A stretch of 64,000 bases of DNA from positions 1-64,000 of the forward strand of contig NZ_WBOS01000003.1 of NCBI RefSeq assembly GCF_008923245.1. Reading direction: 5' to 3'. The notes beneath the pieces were generated by a model. That model saw only the letters and a program-made list of their open reading frames with translations, was not told where the DNA came from and ran no database searches. Positions 26,772 to 42,213 of this stretch are shown here, piece after piece. The first letter of the stretch is position 1; the number at the start of each line of letters is the position of its first letter. The translations under genes and the position numbers were made by a program. Source of the stretch: Cytobacillus depressus. Lineage in GTDB: Bacteria; Bacillota; Bacilli; Bacillales; Cytobacillaceae.

Positions 26772-27015
26772 GTCTAGCTACAGCGCCTACCCCCGACGTA
26801 CAGGACGTACTAGTGTCGACAATGCGACAGGACGTCGCGTTTTTGTCGACCTCGAGGTCACAAGCCAATCCACCCAGAAAGGTAAAGTACACCTTTCCGT
26901 GTAGATTGTCTTGTGCTTGTCGGGGGTGAACACTAAGGAAAGCTCCTTAGAATAATCAACGCAGGAACAATCCGATCTTTGATTGTTCCGAAGGCACTTT
27001 CGCTTTTCTATATCT
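26772..27015 (+). repeat. Modular dispersed element, copy B4
   Basis: Starts TTGTCTAGCTACAGCGCC and ends TTGTTCCGAAGGCACTTTCGCTTTTC. Module order equals copy B1, but the AAAAGTGTAGCTTTT/CACATCGCACGAC segment is missing. The AAGGT/ACCTT and CTAAGGAAAGCTCCTTAG hairpins keep pairing despite base changes. Confidence 0.85.
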
Positions 27016-27066
27016 CGCATATTTTTCCTCTAAAAAGAAAACCCTATGAAAAAAAGGGTGATTTCC

Positions 27067-29301
27067 ATGAGAAAAAGAACCATCATCATAACGCTGATCC
27101 TCTTATTTTTTCAATCAACCACCTATGCTGAAACACTCAATCACCCTCCCATTCCAAAGGAATCTTCAAATACGGAAAAAGTATCGATTATTGTTTTAGA
27201 AAAAGCAAAAAGCGAGCAAGAGATAAAACGTCTCGTAAGTAAGAATCCAAACCTGCAATTAAGGCATATTTACAAATATGCTTTTCACGGGTTTTCCGTT
27301 AAGGGGAAGCAGACGGATATTGATCGGCTGTCCAAAATGGTCGGTGCCTCGATTGCTTCCCCGGTCAACACTTATAAGGTACATGCCGAGGAAAGTGTCA
27401 AAATGATCGGTGGGATGGAGGCGAGAGGTTTATTTGATGCGAAAAATCAGCGCTTGACGGGAAAAGGGGTGAGGGTTGGCGTAATTGACACAGGAATCGA
27501 TTATACCCATCCCGATTTAAGAGTGAATTATGGCGGCGGCTATGATTTAGTTGATCAGGACGATGATCCAATGGAAACCGTTCCTTCTCAAGGGGATAGC
27601 ACTCTCCATGGAACACATGTGGCGGGCATTATTGCAGCGAACGGAAAAATTCAAGGCGTCGCTCCCGAGGCGACCATCATTGCGTACCGGGCTCTCGGTC
27701 CTGGCGGGAGCGGGACGACAGAGCAAGTGATTGCCGCGATTGATCAGGCGATTAAGGACAAGGTTGATATTTTAAACTTATCGCTCGGCAATAATGTGAA
27801 TGGTCCCGATCTTCCTATTAGTATGGCTTTGAATAAAGCGGTAGAACAAGGAATTACGGCTGTCACATCCTCGGGAAATTCCGGTCCGAATAGCTGGACG
27901 GTCGGTTCCCCGGGCACTGCCTCAAAGGCGATATCAGTCGGCGCCTCCACTCCATTAATGAATATTCCTTATGTCGATGTGGCAGGGCAAAGGTTAAGGC
28001 TGGAACCGCTGCAGGGATCTGTGGAATGGGATTTTACAAAGCCGTATGAAATCGTCTTTGCGGGGTTAGGAAAAAAAGAAGAATTAAAGAATGTGAAGGG
28101 GAAAATGGTGCTGCTTGAAAGAGGGGAGCTTACCTTTACTGAAAAAGCACTGAATGCTCACAAAGCCGGAGCGGAGGCGGTATTAATTTACAATAATACG
28201 AAAGGGACTTTTTTCGGCAATTTAGAGACGGATGTGTCGATTCCCGTAACCGCCTTATCTAAAGCGAACGGGGAAAAGATAAAGAAAGAACTGGCAAATA
28301 GCAGACTATTTGCAAGAACACTATTAATGGAAGAAATGGATGTGTTGGCAGACTTTAGCTCACGCGGCCCGGTAACCGCAACTTGGGAAATTAAGCCGGA
28401 TGTCGTCGCCCCTGGTGTTGCCATTAATAGCACGGTGCCCGGCGGCTATTTGCCCTTGCAGGGAACAAGCATGGCTGCCCCACATGTGGCGGGAGCATGT
28501 GCACTCATTAAGCAAGCTCATCCAGAGTGGGGTCCTGAAGAAATAAAGGCTGCCCTTATGAATACAGCCAAGCCGATTGTGAATCGGAAAGGTGAGCGCT
28601 ATCGATCATTCGAGCAAGGTTCGGGAAGAATTCAAATTGAAAAAGCATTAAGAACCAATACACTCGCCATGCCTGCTTCTCTTCAATTTGGCAAGTTCCA
28701 ACTCGCAGACCGTATGCATGAGCATAGCGGCTTTGTAACGATTAGAAACATTAGCTCTCAAGGCCAAACCTACTCATTTTCTTTGCCGTACGCGGAAAAC
28801 GGGCTCAGATGGAGATTCCCCTTATCGTTTTATTTACAACCAGGGGAGCAAAAAAGAGTAGAAATCAAGCTTTCCGTCGATCCAAAGCAGTTAAAGAAGA
28901 AAATCTATGATGGCAGCATAACATTACAGGCAGGATCACAAACAATCTCCTTGCCTTATCTATATGTTTTAGAGGAGCCGAATTACCCGCGGGTGATGGG
29001 ATTTGGTCTCGGAAAAGGTGATAAGAAGGATTCCTATCGATATGAAGTGTATTTGCCTGGAGGAGCAGAAGAGTTTGGGATCGCGATGTTTGAAGTAGAC
29101 AGCCTTCGATTTATCGGATTTATAGATTGGAAAAGAAATATCGGCAAAGGACAGCTGCTGGAGGAAATAAATAATGACCAGCTTCCAGAACCTGGCATAT
29201 ATATTGTAAAAGTATTTGCCAAAAAAGCAGGAAAAGAGGATTCTATTGAATCGTATTTGTTCATTGAGCAAAGTGGACAAATCACTGTTCAAAGTAAATA
29301 A
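27067..29301 (+). CDS. Secreted subtilisin-like serine protease with PA domain (Vpr-like)
   Basis: 744 residues. Signal peptide (MRKRTIIITLILLFFQSTTYA), an inhibitor-like propeptide (about residues 35-110), and an S8 catalytic domain. The triad is in VGVIDTGIDYTHPDL (Asp), LHGTHVAGI (His) and GTSMAAPHVAG (Ser), with oxyanion Asn in SSGNSGPN. A PA-type insert lies between the Asn and Ser blocks (about residues 300-410). A beta-sandwich C-terminal part follows. The architecture matches minor extracellular protease Vpr. The start at 27067 is preferred because AAGGGTGA is correctly spaced and it leaves a clean signal peptide; ATG at 27046 lacks a site. It is a lone gene between repeats and the atp operon. 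Confidence 0.9.
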   Translation: MRKRTIIITLILLFFQSTTYAETLNHPPIPKESSNTEKVSIIVLEKAKSEQEIKRLVSKNPNLQLRHIYKYAFHGFSVKGKQTDIDRLSKMVGASIASPVNTYKVHAEESVKMIGGMEARGLFDAKNQRLTGKGVRVGVIDTGIDYTHPDLRVNYGGGYDLVDQDDDPMETVPSQGDSTLHGTHVAGIIAANGKIQGVAPEATIIAYRALGPGGSGTTEQVIAAIDQAIKDKVDILNLSLGNNVNGPDLPISMALNKAVEQGITAVTSSGNSGPNSWTVGSPGTASKAISVGASTPLMNIPYVDVAGQRLRLEPLQGSVEWDFTKPYEIVFAGLGKKEELKNVKGKMVLLERGELTFTEKALNAHKAGAEAVLIYNNTKGTFFGNLETDVSIPVTALSKANGEKIKKELANSRLFARTLLMEEMDVLADFSSRGPVTATWEIKPDVVAPGVAINSTVPGGYLPLQGTSMAAPHVAGACALIKQAHPEWGPEEIKAALMNTAKPIVNRKGERYRSFEQGSGRIQIEKALRTNTLAMPASLQFGKFQLADRMHEHSGFVTIRNISSQGQTYSFSLPYAENGLRWRFPLSFYLQPGEQKRVEIKLSVDPKQLKKKIYDGSITLQAGSQTISLPYLYVLEEPNYPRVMGFGLGKGDKKDSYRYEVYLPGGAEEFGIAMFEVDSLRFIGFIDWKRNIGKGQLLEEINNDQLPEPGIYIVKVFAKKAGKEDSIESYLFIEQSGQITVQSK

Positions 29302-29309
29302 ATAAAATT

Positions 29310-29338
29310 AGAGCATAGCAAATCTATGCTCTTTTTTC
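29310..29338 (+). terminator. Intrinsic terminator after the subtilase gene
   Basis: AGAGCATAG/CTATGCTCT with a five-base loop and six T. Confidence 0.92.
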
Positions 29339-29427
29339 AATAGATTTGCCACTTTTTAATTGTGAAAAAAGTGTGAACATACCACATTTCCCTCTTTTTG
29401 TTAGTGACTATTTTCACTATAAACACG

Positions 29428-29456
29428 TTGACATTGACATGCCCCTATTGTATGCT
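29428..29456 (+). promoter_or_regulatory. Sigma-A promoter of the atp operon
   Basis: TTGACA, 17 bases, TATGCT. A second TATAAT hexamer at 29467-29472 lacks a good -35. Leader to atpZ is about 105 bases. Confidence 0.55.
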
Positions 29457-29571
29457 TACAAAGGATATAATGATAGGGTTTTCAACACAGTTTCCCAGTT
29501 ATTTTATCTGTTATATAGCATGATAAAACAGCCCTATTTTGTTCTCTTTTTGATGGAGAGGATGTGTTTTC

Positions 29572-29793
29572 ATGCGTCAAAAAAACCACAGTCCATTCGT
29601 GACAATGGGCTTAATGTCTGCTATTCTTTCCCAATTAGTAGGATCGATTTTAATTGGTGTTTTTTCTGGAAGATGGCTAGACAGCAAGATGGGTACTGAG
29701 CCGCTATTTCTCATTGTCGGATTAATGCTCGGTTTGACTGTGGGAATCATTGCTATGCTGAAATTAATCCAACATTTTTTTTCAGGAGAATAA
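29572..29793 (+). CDS. atpZ: AtpZ/AtpI-family membrane protein
   Basis: 73 residues with two transmembrane helices joined by the short GRWLDSKMGTEP loop typical of AtpZ. In Bacillus, AtpZ with AtpI has been linked to magnesium/calcium handling and assembly of the Fo c-ring. It is the first gene of the atp operon; GGAGAGGA precedes the ATG and atpI follows after four bases. Confidence 0.85.
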   Translation: MRQKNHSPFVTMGLMSAILSQLVGSILIGVFSGRWLDSKMGTEPLFLIVGLMLGLTVGIIAMLKLIQHFFSGE

Positions 29794-29797
29794 CACC

Positions 29798-30172
29798 ATG
29801 CCAGAATTAAAATTGATGTATATCAGGCAACGGAAATACATGTTTTTGCTGCTATCCGTCTATGTTCTCGGCTGGGGATTTACTTCTTATCAATCTATTT
29901 TTCTCGGCCTTATTTTAGGAACAGCTTTGAGCTTGTTCAATTTATGGCTGATGGCCAGAAAAGTAGACCGGTTTGGAGAAGCGGTAGCAAAAGGGGAAAA
30001 GGTGCATTCACTTGGGATGATTTCGCGAATGGCTACAGCAGTGCTTGCAGTCATGATCGCAATGAAATACCCGGAGAAAGTTCACCTTATTAGTGTGGTT
30101 ATAGGATTAATGACATCCTATATTGTCATTATGATAGATTATTTTCTTCACTCCATTCATTTACATAAATAG
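29798..30172 (+). CDS. atpI: ATP synthase subunit I
   Basis: 124 residues with four predicted membrane helices. The family is poorly conserved but the position directly before atpB, the length and the Asn-Leu-Trp-Leu segment in helix 2 are typical. It acts as a chaperone for c-ring assembly rather than a subunit of the finished enzyme. The start follows TCAGGAG. Confidence 0.88.
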   Translation: MPELKLMYIRQRKYMFLLLSVYVLGWGFTSYQSIFLGLILGTALSLFNLWLMARKVDRFGEAVAKGEKVHSLGMISRMATAVLAVMIAMKYPEKVHLISVVIGLMTSYIVIMIDYFLHSIHLHK

Positions 30173-30187
30173 CGGGAAGAGAGGTGA

Positions 30188-30904
<717 letters not shown>

Positions 30905-30926
30905 TATATACCTGTTCATTATATGA

Positions 30927-31193
<267 letters not shown>

Positions 31194-31221
31194 TAACTGG
31201 TAAAAAAAATGTTCCAAAAAT

Positions 31222-31255
31222 GGCGAAGATCATTCAATAAGAACCTTCGCCTTTC
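31222..31255 (+). terminator. Hairpin between atpE and atpF (partial terminator or stabiliser)
   Basis: GGCGAAG and CTTCGCC around 16 bases, followed by TTTCC. Located in an unusually long 214-base gap inside the operon. It could attenuate transcription or protect the upstream mRNA end, favouring subunit c. Confidence 0.5.
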
Positions 31256-31386
31256 CTTTATGTCTAATATTCCTTAATAAAAGTTAAATATTTATATGAC
31301 AGTTAAAAAGGGGCAGAGAAGGTACAATGCAGAATTCGGCTAACCCGCCAATTTTTGCGAGTCTCACTTCCACCTCTGGCCTCTAG

Positions 31387-32453
<1,067 letters not shown>

Positions 32454-32462
32454 GATTCGTAG

Positions 32463-33986
<1,524 letters not shown>

Positions 33987-34056
33987 TAGAGTTTAATTTA
34001 GTCCTCGATTTTTTTAAAACGAAGGCGTCTCTATAATAAGGTCTGACAATAGGAAA

Positions 34057-34088
34057 GCAGCAGTGCCTAGAAAGTTCTAGGTGCTGCC
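34057..34088 (+). promoter_or_regulatory. Hairpin in the atpA-atpG gap
   Basis: GCAGC and CCTAGA pair with TCTAGG and GCTGC around a short loop, with no T-run. Position suggests an mRNA processing or stability element. Confidence 0.45.
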
Positions 34089-34118
34089 TGCTTGACATTC
34101 TTTGAAAAAGGGTGGTGA

Positions 34119-34982
<864 letters not shown>

Positions 34983-35018
34983 TTTTAAAGCTTAAATATA
35001 TAACCTTGAAATGAGACA

Positions 35019-36634
<1,616 letters not shown>

Positions 36635-36652
36635 TTTCGGTCAGGAGGGTAA

Positions 36653-37063
<411 letters not shown>

Positions 37064-37068
37064 TCACA

Positions 37069-37105
37069 AACACCCCTCAGTGGAATGCTGGGGGGTGTTT
37101 TTTTA
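37069..37105 (+). terminator. Intrinsic terminator of the atp operon
   Basis: ACACCCCTCAG pairs with CTGGGGGGTGT, then seven T. Confidence 0.93.
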
Positions 37106-37138
37106 GGTTTTGGAGTGAACAGTAGCACGGGGAGGAGG

Positions 37139-37665
37139 GGCCAAGAGCTCGTTTTGGTGAGAGGCGATGGAGAACGGTAATATGAGAGGTTCATGGAACG
37201 TGTTTTTGTTATAGTTGATGGAAAATGGTAACTATGAGAGGTTCATGGGCTACGTTTTTGTTATAGTTGATGGAAAATGTTAACTATGAGAGGATCATGG
37301 GCCGCGTTTTTGTTAAAGCAAATGAAAAATGGTAACTATGAAAGGTTCATGGAGCGTGTTTTTGTTAAAGTACGTGGGAAATGGTAGCTATGAGAGGCTC
37401 ATGGGCCGCGTTTTTGTTAATGTACGTGAAAAATGGTAACCATGAAAGGTTCATGGAGCGTGTTTTTGTTAAAGCACGTGAAAAATGTTAACTATGAGAG
37501 GTTCATGGGCCGCGTTTTTGTTAAAGCAAGTGAAAAACGGTAACCATGAAAGGTTCATGGACCATGTTTATGTTAAAGCATCTGAAAAACGATAACCATG
37601 GAGGGTTCATAGAGCTCATTTTTGATAAAGTCCATTAAAACACTCGTCATGAAGTTTTAAAGATC
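37139..37665. repeat. 52-bp dyad repeat array (type II), about 10 units
   Basis: Same dyad as the other type II arrays (AAAATG or AAAACG, 6 bases, ATGAR, AGG, TTCAT, 6 bases, CGTTTT), linker of 15 bases. Units 3, 5 and 7 share GAGAGG and GGGCCGCG while units 4 and 6 share GAAAGG and GGAGCGTG, so there is a 104-bp dimer superperiod. The end units are degenerate. The further 160 bases to alkD show no clear feature. Confidence 0.92.
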
Positions 37666-37826
37666 CTCTCAGTAGCAATTATAAAAAGTAATAATTTATC
37701 ATATTAACCGTTTTGCAGGATTTCTTAAAAAACTAAAGAATAAAGTAACAATATAGTCTATTAAAGTACAAAGTATGCAATGATAATAAGAAATAGCTAT
37801 GTTTTAAAAGGAAGGAGAATGCAAAA

Positions 37827-38534
37827 ATGACTTTTGACGAAATAATGAAAAGGCTTGAAGAACTTGCTACGGAGTCAACGAAAAAAACACTTATGCGTCA
37901 CGGGGCGAAGGAACCTTTATTTGGTGTTAAGGTTGGGGATATGAAAAAACTTGTTAAATATGTGAAAAAGGATCAGGATTTAGCGTTGGCTCTATATGAC
38001 TCTGGGAACTATGATGCTATGTATTTAGCGGGCCTTTCGGTGAATCCCAAATTGATGACAAAGGAAACTTTACAGGAGTGGGCGAAGAAAGCTTCTTGGT
38101 ATGGGCCTGCGGAGTACACTGTTGCCGGAGTGGCTGCGGAGAGCGACTATGCTTTGGAATTGGCGAGGGAATGGATAAAATCTGACAACGAAATGATTGC
38201 GGTTTGTGGATGGAATACCTATTCTAACTTTTTATCCATTACTCCGGATGAAAATATAGATTTGAATGAAATTAGTAACTTACTAAACCAAGTAGAGACA
38301 ACCATTCATGAAGAAAGAAACCGGGTGCGTTACGTGATGAATGGTTTTGTTATTTCCGTGGGAACTTATGTCCAAGCCTTATCGAAAGCGGCCAAAAAAG
38401 TTGCAGCACACATCGGTAAAGTACATGTAGATGTAGGAAATACGGCGTGTAAAGTTCCGTTGGCTACTGAATATATTAAAAAAATTGAAGATAAAGACCG
38501 TGTAGGAATGAAAAGAAAGACTTGCATTTGTTAA
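37827..38534 (+). CDS. AlkD-type DNA alkylation repair / HEAT-like protein
   Basis: 235 residues. The PF08713-type fold is suggested by FGVKVGDMKKLVK, YDAMYLAGLSVNP, WYGPAEYTVAGVAAES and CGWNTYSNFLS. AlkD proteins are helical-repeat glycosylases that excise cationic alkylated bases. The tryptophans and Asp of the active site in AlkD cannot be assigned with certainty here, and this subgroup may have a different role. Start ATG after AAGGAGAATG. Single gene with its own terminator, flanked by two repeat arrays at a distance. Confidence 0.8.
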   Translation: MTFDEIMKRLEELATESTKKTLMRHGAKEPLFGVKVGDMKKLVKYVKKDQDLALALYDSGNYDAMYLAGLSVNPKLMTKETLQEWAKKASWYGPAEYTVAGVAAESDYALELAREWIKSDNEMIAVCGWNTYSNFLSITPDENIDLNEISNLLNQVETTIHEERNRVRYVMNGFVISVGTYVQALSKAAKKVAAHIGKVHVDVGNTACKVPLATEYIKKIEDKDRVGMKRKTCIC

Positions 38535-38542
38535 AAATTTCG

Positions 38543-38570
38543 GCCTTGCTATTTGGAGCAGGGCTTTTTT
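38543..38570 (+). terminator. Intrinsic terminator after the AlkD-type gene
   Basis: GCCTTGCT/AGCAGGGC with a six-base loop and six T. Confidence 0.88.
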
Positions 38571-38665
38571 GGTTAATTGGAAGGTAGATTAAATTTCAAA
38601 ATCACAAAGAAATATGAAGGCTTTCAATAAGATTCAGAGTGATTGATTTTAGTTACTATTTTTGC

Positions 38666-38693
38666 TTGACAATTTTATAATTCGTTTTAGAAT
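38666..38693 (+). promoter_or_regulatory. Sigma-A promoter upstream of the NERD gene
   Basis: Perfect TTGACA, 16 bases, TAGAAT. About 200 bases of leader precede the gene and hold no recognised element. Confidence 0.6.
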
Positions 38694-38899
38694 AAAGGCA
38701 AGTTAACCCCAAACCTACCCCCAAAAAAACTATAGCTAAACATCCAACCTATGTAAATTATTTTTCCAAAACTTCTTAATTTATAAGATCTTAAACGAGT
38801 GGATGTGTGCGGCATCTAATATTCATGATGTCGAATGTCCTAACTGTTATCTATTTTAGAATCCATTTTAAAAGATAATAAGGAATGGAGTGTGAGAAG

Positions 38900-39811
38900 T
38901 TGTTACTTAAAATTCGCAAGGAATCAGTAGAATTAATGCTTCATAGATATTTAAATCTACGATCGAACTTATCAGAAAAGGAGCAGAATTATTATTTAAG
39001 TCTTGAAAAGGGATACCAAGGGGAGTTAATGTTTGATGCTTTATCAGAGCCCCTCTCAGCAAATTGGCTAATTATTAATGACTTGATGCTCGAATTTAAT
39101 CATACCGTTTTTCAAATAGATACATTACTCATTTCTTCCGAGAAAATATTTATGTTAGAAATAAAAAATTATGAGGGTGATGATTTTGTCGAAGCTGATA
39201 AGTGGTATACATTATCAAAAACAGAAATAAGAAATCCGTTTCATCAGTTAGAACGATGTGAATCACTTCTCCGGAGGCTGCTTCAGGAGCTTGGAATTAC
39301 CTTCCCCATCGAAACTTGTCTCATTTTCGTAAACCCCGAATTTTATTTATATCAGGCACCATTGAACCATCCTATTATTTTTCCACCCCAGCTTAATCGC
39401 TTTATAACGCATCTAAGCAAAAACAAGGCAAGATTTAAAGATAAGCATTTAAAGCTTGCTGAACAATTAGTATCTATGCATGTTGAGAAGTCACCTTATT
39501 TACGTTTACCAGACTATAGATATGACCAACTGGAAAAAGGTATAAACTGTGTCAGTTGTCATTCGTTTAATGTTGAGCTTAAAAGCAATGTATTGGTTTG
39601 TAAGGAGTGTGGATATAGGGAGGGGATTACCTCTACAGTATTACGTGGTGTGGAGGAATTTACATTTCTATTTCCAGATAGAAGAGTCGCCACAAATGAG
39701 ATGCTAGAATGGTTTAAAATTATTGAGTCTAGGAATACCATGAGAAGGTTGCTTCAGCAAAACTTTAAACAAATTGGACACGGGAAGTATTCGCATTATG
39801 TGAAACTATAA
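38900..39811 (+). CDS. NERD-domain protein with C-terminal zinc ribbon-like motif
   Basis: 303 residues. The nuclease-related NERD domain shows QIDTLLISSEKIFMLEIKNYEG, with the Asp and the E-x-K pair expected of a restriction-endonuclease-like core, and a Glu in the preceding helix (GYQGELMFD). Near residue 220, CVSCHSF and 15 residues later CKECGY form a four-cysteine zinc-binding motif. Role unknown: DNA processing or defence is possible but unproven. The start is taken as TTG at 38900 because GGAGTG is seven bases upstream; an in-frame ATG at 38885 has its AAGGA too close. Confidence 0.75.
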   Translation: MLLKIRKESVELMLHRYLNLRSNLSEKEQNYYLSLEKGYQGELMFDALSEPLSANWLIINDLMLEFNHTVFQIDTLLISSEKIFMLEIKNYEGDDFVEADKWYTLSKTEIRNPFHQLERCESLLRRLLQELGITFPIETCLIFVNPEFYLYQAPLNHPIIFPPQLNRFITHLSKNKARFKDKHLKLAEQLVSMHVEKSPYLRLPDYRYDQLEKGINCVSCHSFNVELKSNVLVCKECGYREGITSTVLRGVEEFTFLFPDRRVATNEMLEWFKIIESRNTMRRLLQQNFKQIGHGKYSHYVKL

Positions 39812-39839
39812 AGCTTTTTATATCACGCGGTCGCTATTG

Positions 39840-40680
39840 GGTTTATGGAGCGGGTTTAGTAGAGTACCTATGGAAAACGCGTACTATGAAAGGTTCATGG
39901 ACCGCGTTAGGGAGAGCACTCATGGAAAACGCGCACTATGAAAGGTTCATGGGCCGCGTTTAGTAGAGTACTCCTTGAAAACGCGCACTATGAAAGGTTC
40001 ATGGACCGCGTTTAGTAGAGTACTCCTTGAAAACGCACACTATGAAAGGTTCATGGGCCGCGTTAGGGAGTGCACTCATGGAAAACGCGCACTATGAAAG
40101 GTTCATGGACTGCGTTTAGTAGAGTTTTTATGGAAAATGCGCACTATGAAAGGTTCATGGGCCGTGTTTAGGAGAGCTCCAATGGAAAACGCGCACTATG
40201 AAAGGTTCATGGACCGCGTTAGGGAGAGCACTCATGGAAAACGCGCACTATGAAAGGTTCATGGGCCGCGTTTAGTAGAGTTCCCGTGGAAAACGCGCAC
40301 TATGAAAGGTTCATGGACCGCGTTTAGTAGAGTACTCCTTGAAAACGCGTACTATGAAAGGTTCATGGACTGCGTTTAGGAGAGTTCCGATGGAAAACGC
40401 GTACTATGAAAGGTTCATGGACCGCGTTAGGGAGAGCACTCATGGAAAACGCGCACTATGAAAGGTTCATGGGCCGCGTTTAGTAGAGTTCCCGTGGCAC
40501 TATGAAAGGTTCATGGACCGCGTTTAGTAGAGTACTCCTTGAAAACGCGTACTATGAAAGGTTCATGGACTGCGTTTAGGAGAGTTCCCATGGAAAACGC
40601 GTACTATGAAAGGTTCATGGACTGCGTTTAGTAGAGTACCTATGGAAAACGCGCACTATGAAAGGTTCATCTAGCACGTC
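39840..40680. repeat. 52-bp dyad repeat array (type II), about 16 units
   Basis: The cleanest array: AAAACG, CGCACT, ATGAA, AGG, TTCAT, GGACCG (or GGGCCG), CGTTTA, then a 15-base linker. Linkers come in a few recurring types (GGGAGAGCACTCATGG, TAGAGTACTCCTTG, AGAGTTCCCGTGG). A block of four units at about 40204-40411 recurs almost unchanged at about 40412-40611, showing a recent segmental duplication. One unit at about 40490 has lost the eight bases AAAACGCG. Orientation is defined by GCACTATGAAAGG on the plus strand. Confidence 0.94.
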
Positions 40681-41098
40681 AGAGTATTTCTTAATCAAGG
40701 GTCGCTTTTATAAAAATAAATGCTCGGTTATTTTTTTTACTATTGCTTAATAAGAGTAGTAGTAAGGGAAATTAGGTTTTGAAAATCAATACGAGTTGAA
40801 TTGAATGATTTTTCTCACTGAAAATCAAGTTATTTTCATGTTTAATGGATATTGGGAAATAATCTAGGGTGTGTTTGGATTGGGGGTAGGGGTGTTTTAT
40901 AAAGGCAATTTGGAAATTGGGCGGAGCTTGCACGCTTTAGAGCTGATCCGGAGAAAAAGTTCTTATTTTCAAAGATTGATTGATTTAATACGGGGGAGAG
41001 TTCGCATTTGCGTCATCCTTGATGAAGACTCGGGGAAGATTATTCAGGGGATGATGCAATGCTCAGGGGGAGGGGATTGTGTCGATAAAGGGGTTTGG

Positions 41099-41250
41099 CA
41101 TTCTGGAAATTCTCTCTCTGCGATGTTCTCTCACAGCTCTGGTATCAGCTATCGCTTCCGCCCCCACAGAACAAAGCCTTTCCGCTTTTGAGAGCACGCT
41201 CTTAACGCTGCAAAAGCTTTGTTCTGTGGTCGAGAGAATTTCCAGGAATA
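41099..41250. repeat. Long imperfect inverted repeat upstream of nuoA
   Basis: Outer arms ATTCTGGAAATTCTCTC and GAGAGAATTTCCAGGAAT; inner arms CCACAGAACAAAGC and GCTTTGTTCTGTGG; innermost GAGAGC/GCTCTT. The left arm contains about 45 unpaired bases. The right end abuts the nuo -35 hexamer. Before it, 40690-41098 contains no credible gene; a small inverted repeat TGAAAAT/ATTTTCA lies at about 40818-40837. Confidence 0.75.
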
Positions 41251-41279
41251 TCGACACAATTTGGTAAGAATGCTATAAT
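41251..41279 (+). promoter_or_regulatory. Sigma-A promoter of the nuo operon
   Basis: TCGACA, 17 bases, TATAAT preceded by TGC (extended -10). About 47 bases of leader to nuoA. Confidence 0.75.
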
Positions 41280-41332
41280 GATTACGGTTACAAATAGGTA
41301 GAGAAAATTCAATAAAATTGGAGGGGATGGAC

Positions 41333-41707
41333 ATGGAGATGCTAAATTTATATCAAAATAACTATTTGATTGTGTTTGTGTTCCTATGTCTAGGAATTTT
41401 ATTACCTGTGGTAGCTTTGTTTTTGGGGAAACTGCTGCGGCCGTATAAGCCGTATGAGACGAAGTATACCACGTACGAGAGTGGGATTGAGCCGTTCCAT
41501 GATTCGAGGGTGCAGTTTAATGTCCGCTATTATATTTTTGCGCTTATGTTCGTCATTTTTGATGTAGAGACCGTTTTCTTGTATCCGTGGGCAGTTGCGT
41601 ATGAAAAACTCGGAATCTTTGCATTAATCGAAATGTTAATTTTTGTGTTCATGCTTGTCATTGGCCTTATTTATGCATGGAAGAAGAAGGTGCTAAAATG
41701 GACTTAA
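41333..41707 (+). CDS. nuoA: NADH-quinone oxidoreductase subunit A
   Basis: 124 residues, three membrane helices. The family loop [32 protein letters not shown] (in part) with the conserved Glu and Asp residues is present. Part of the complex I membrane arm at the quinone entrance. ATG at 41333 follows GGAGGGG. First gene of an 11-gene operon lacking nuoE, nuoF and nuoG, the usual Bacillus arrangement. Confidence 0.95.
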   Translation: MEMLNLYQNNYLIVFVFLCLGILLPVVALFLGKLLRPYKPYETKYTTYESGIEPFHDSRVQFNVRYYIFALMFVIFDVETVFLYPWAVAYEKLGIFALIEMLIFVFMLVIGLIYAWKKKVLKWT

Positions 41708-42210
41708 AATTGGAAAATATCTCACCTGAAGAAATGGAAGAACTGCAGCGAAATGTATTTATGGCAACTTTGGAACAAATAAAAGCTTGGGCACGGAGTA
41801 ATTCATTATGGCCAATGACCTTCGGGCTTGCTTGTTGTGCCATTGAAATGATGGGGGTCGGCGGAGCGCACTATGATTTAGACCGCTTTGGATCGTTTTT
41901 CCGGACATCCCCTCGTCAATCTGATGTCATGATCGTTTCCGGCACGGTTACGAAAAAAATGGCGCCAATTGTACGAAGACTTTATGATCAAATGCCCGAG
42001 CCGAAATGGGTCATTGCAATGGGTTCATGTGCGACTGCGGGAGGTCCTTACGTGAAGTCCTATTCGGTCGTGAAAGGTGTCGACCAAATTGTGCCTGTCG
42101 ATGTTTACATACCGGGGTGTCCGCCAAATCCGGCTGCATTAATATATGGAATTAATAAATTGAAGGAAAAGATCCGCTATGAGGCTAAAACTGGGAAGAA
42201 GGTGATCTAA
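41698..42210 (+). CDS. nuoB: NADH-quinone oxidoreductase subunit B
   Basis: 170 residues. Ligands for the N2 iron-sulfur cluster are visible: the tandem Cys in [11 protein letters not shown], Cys of [10 protein letters not shown] and Cys of PGCPPNP. It transfers electrons to quinone. The start at 41698 overlaps nuoA by ten bases and is preceded by GAAGGTG; the longer in-frame ATG is inside nuoA. Confidence 0.97.
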   Translation: MDLKLENISPEEMEELQRNVFMATLEQIKAWARSNSLWPMTFGLACCAIEMMGVGGAHYDLDRFGSFFRTSPRQSDVMIVSGTVTKKMAPIVRRLYDQMPEPKWVIAMGSCATAGGPYVKSYSVVKGVDQIVPVDVYIPGCPPNPAALIYGINKLKEKIRYEAKTGKKVI

Positions 42211-42213
42211 CCG

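Noticed and set aside
29346..29699. 117-codon ORF over the atp promoter
   Set aside because: It crosses the promoter and overlaps atpZ out of frame, with no start signal.
40871..41191. 106-codon plus-strand ORF upstream of nuoA
   Set aside because: No ribosome-binding site, low-complexity start, and its 3' half overlaps the long inverted repeat; no recognisable protein features.
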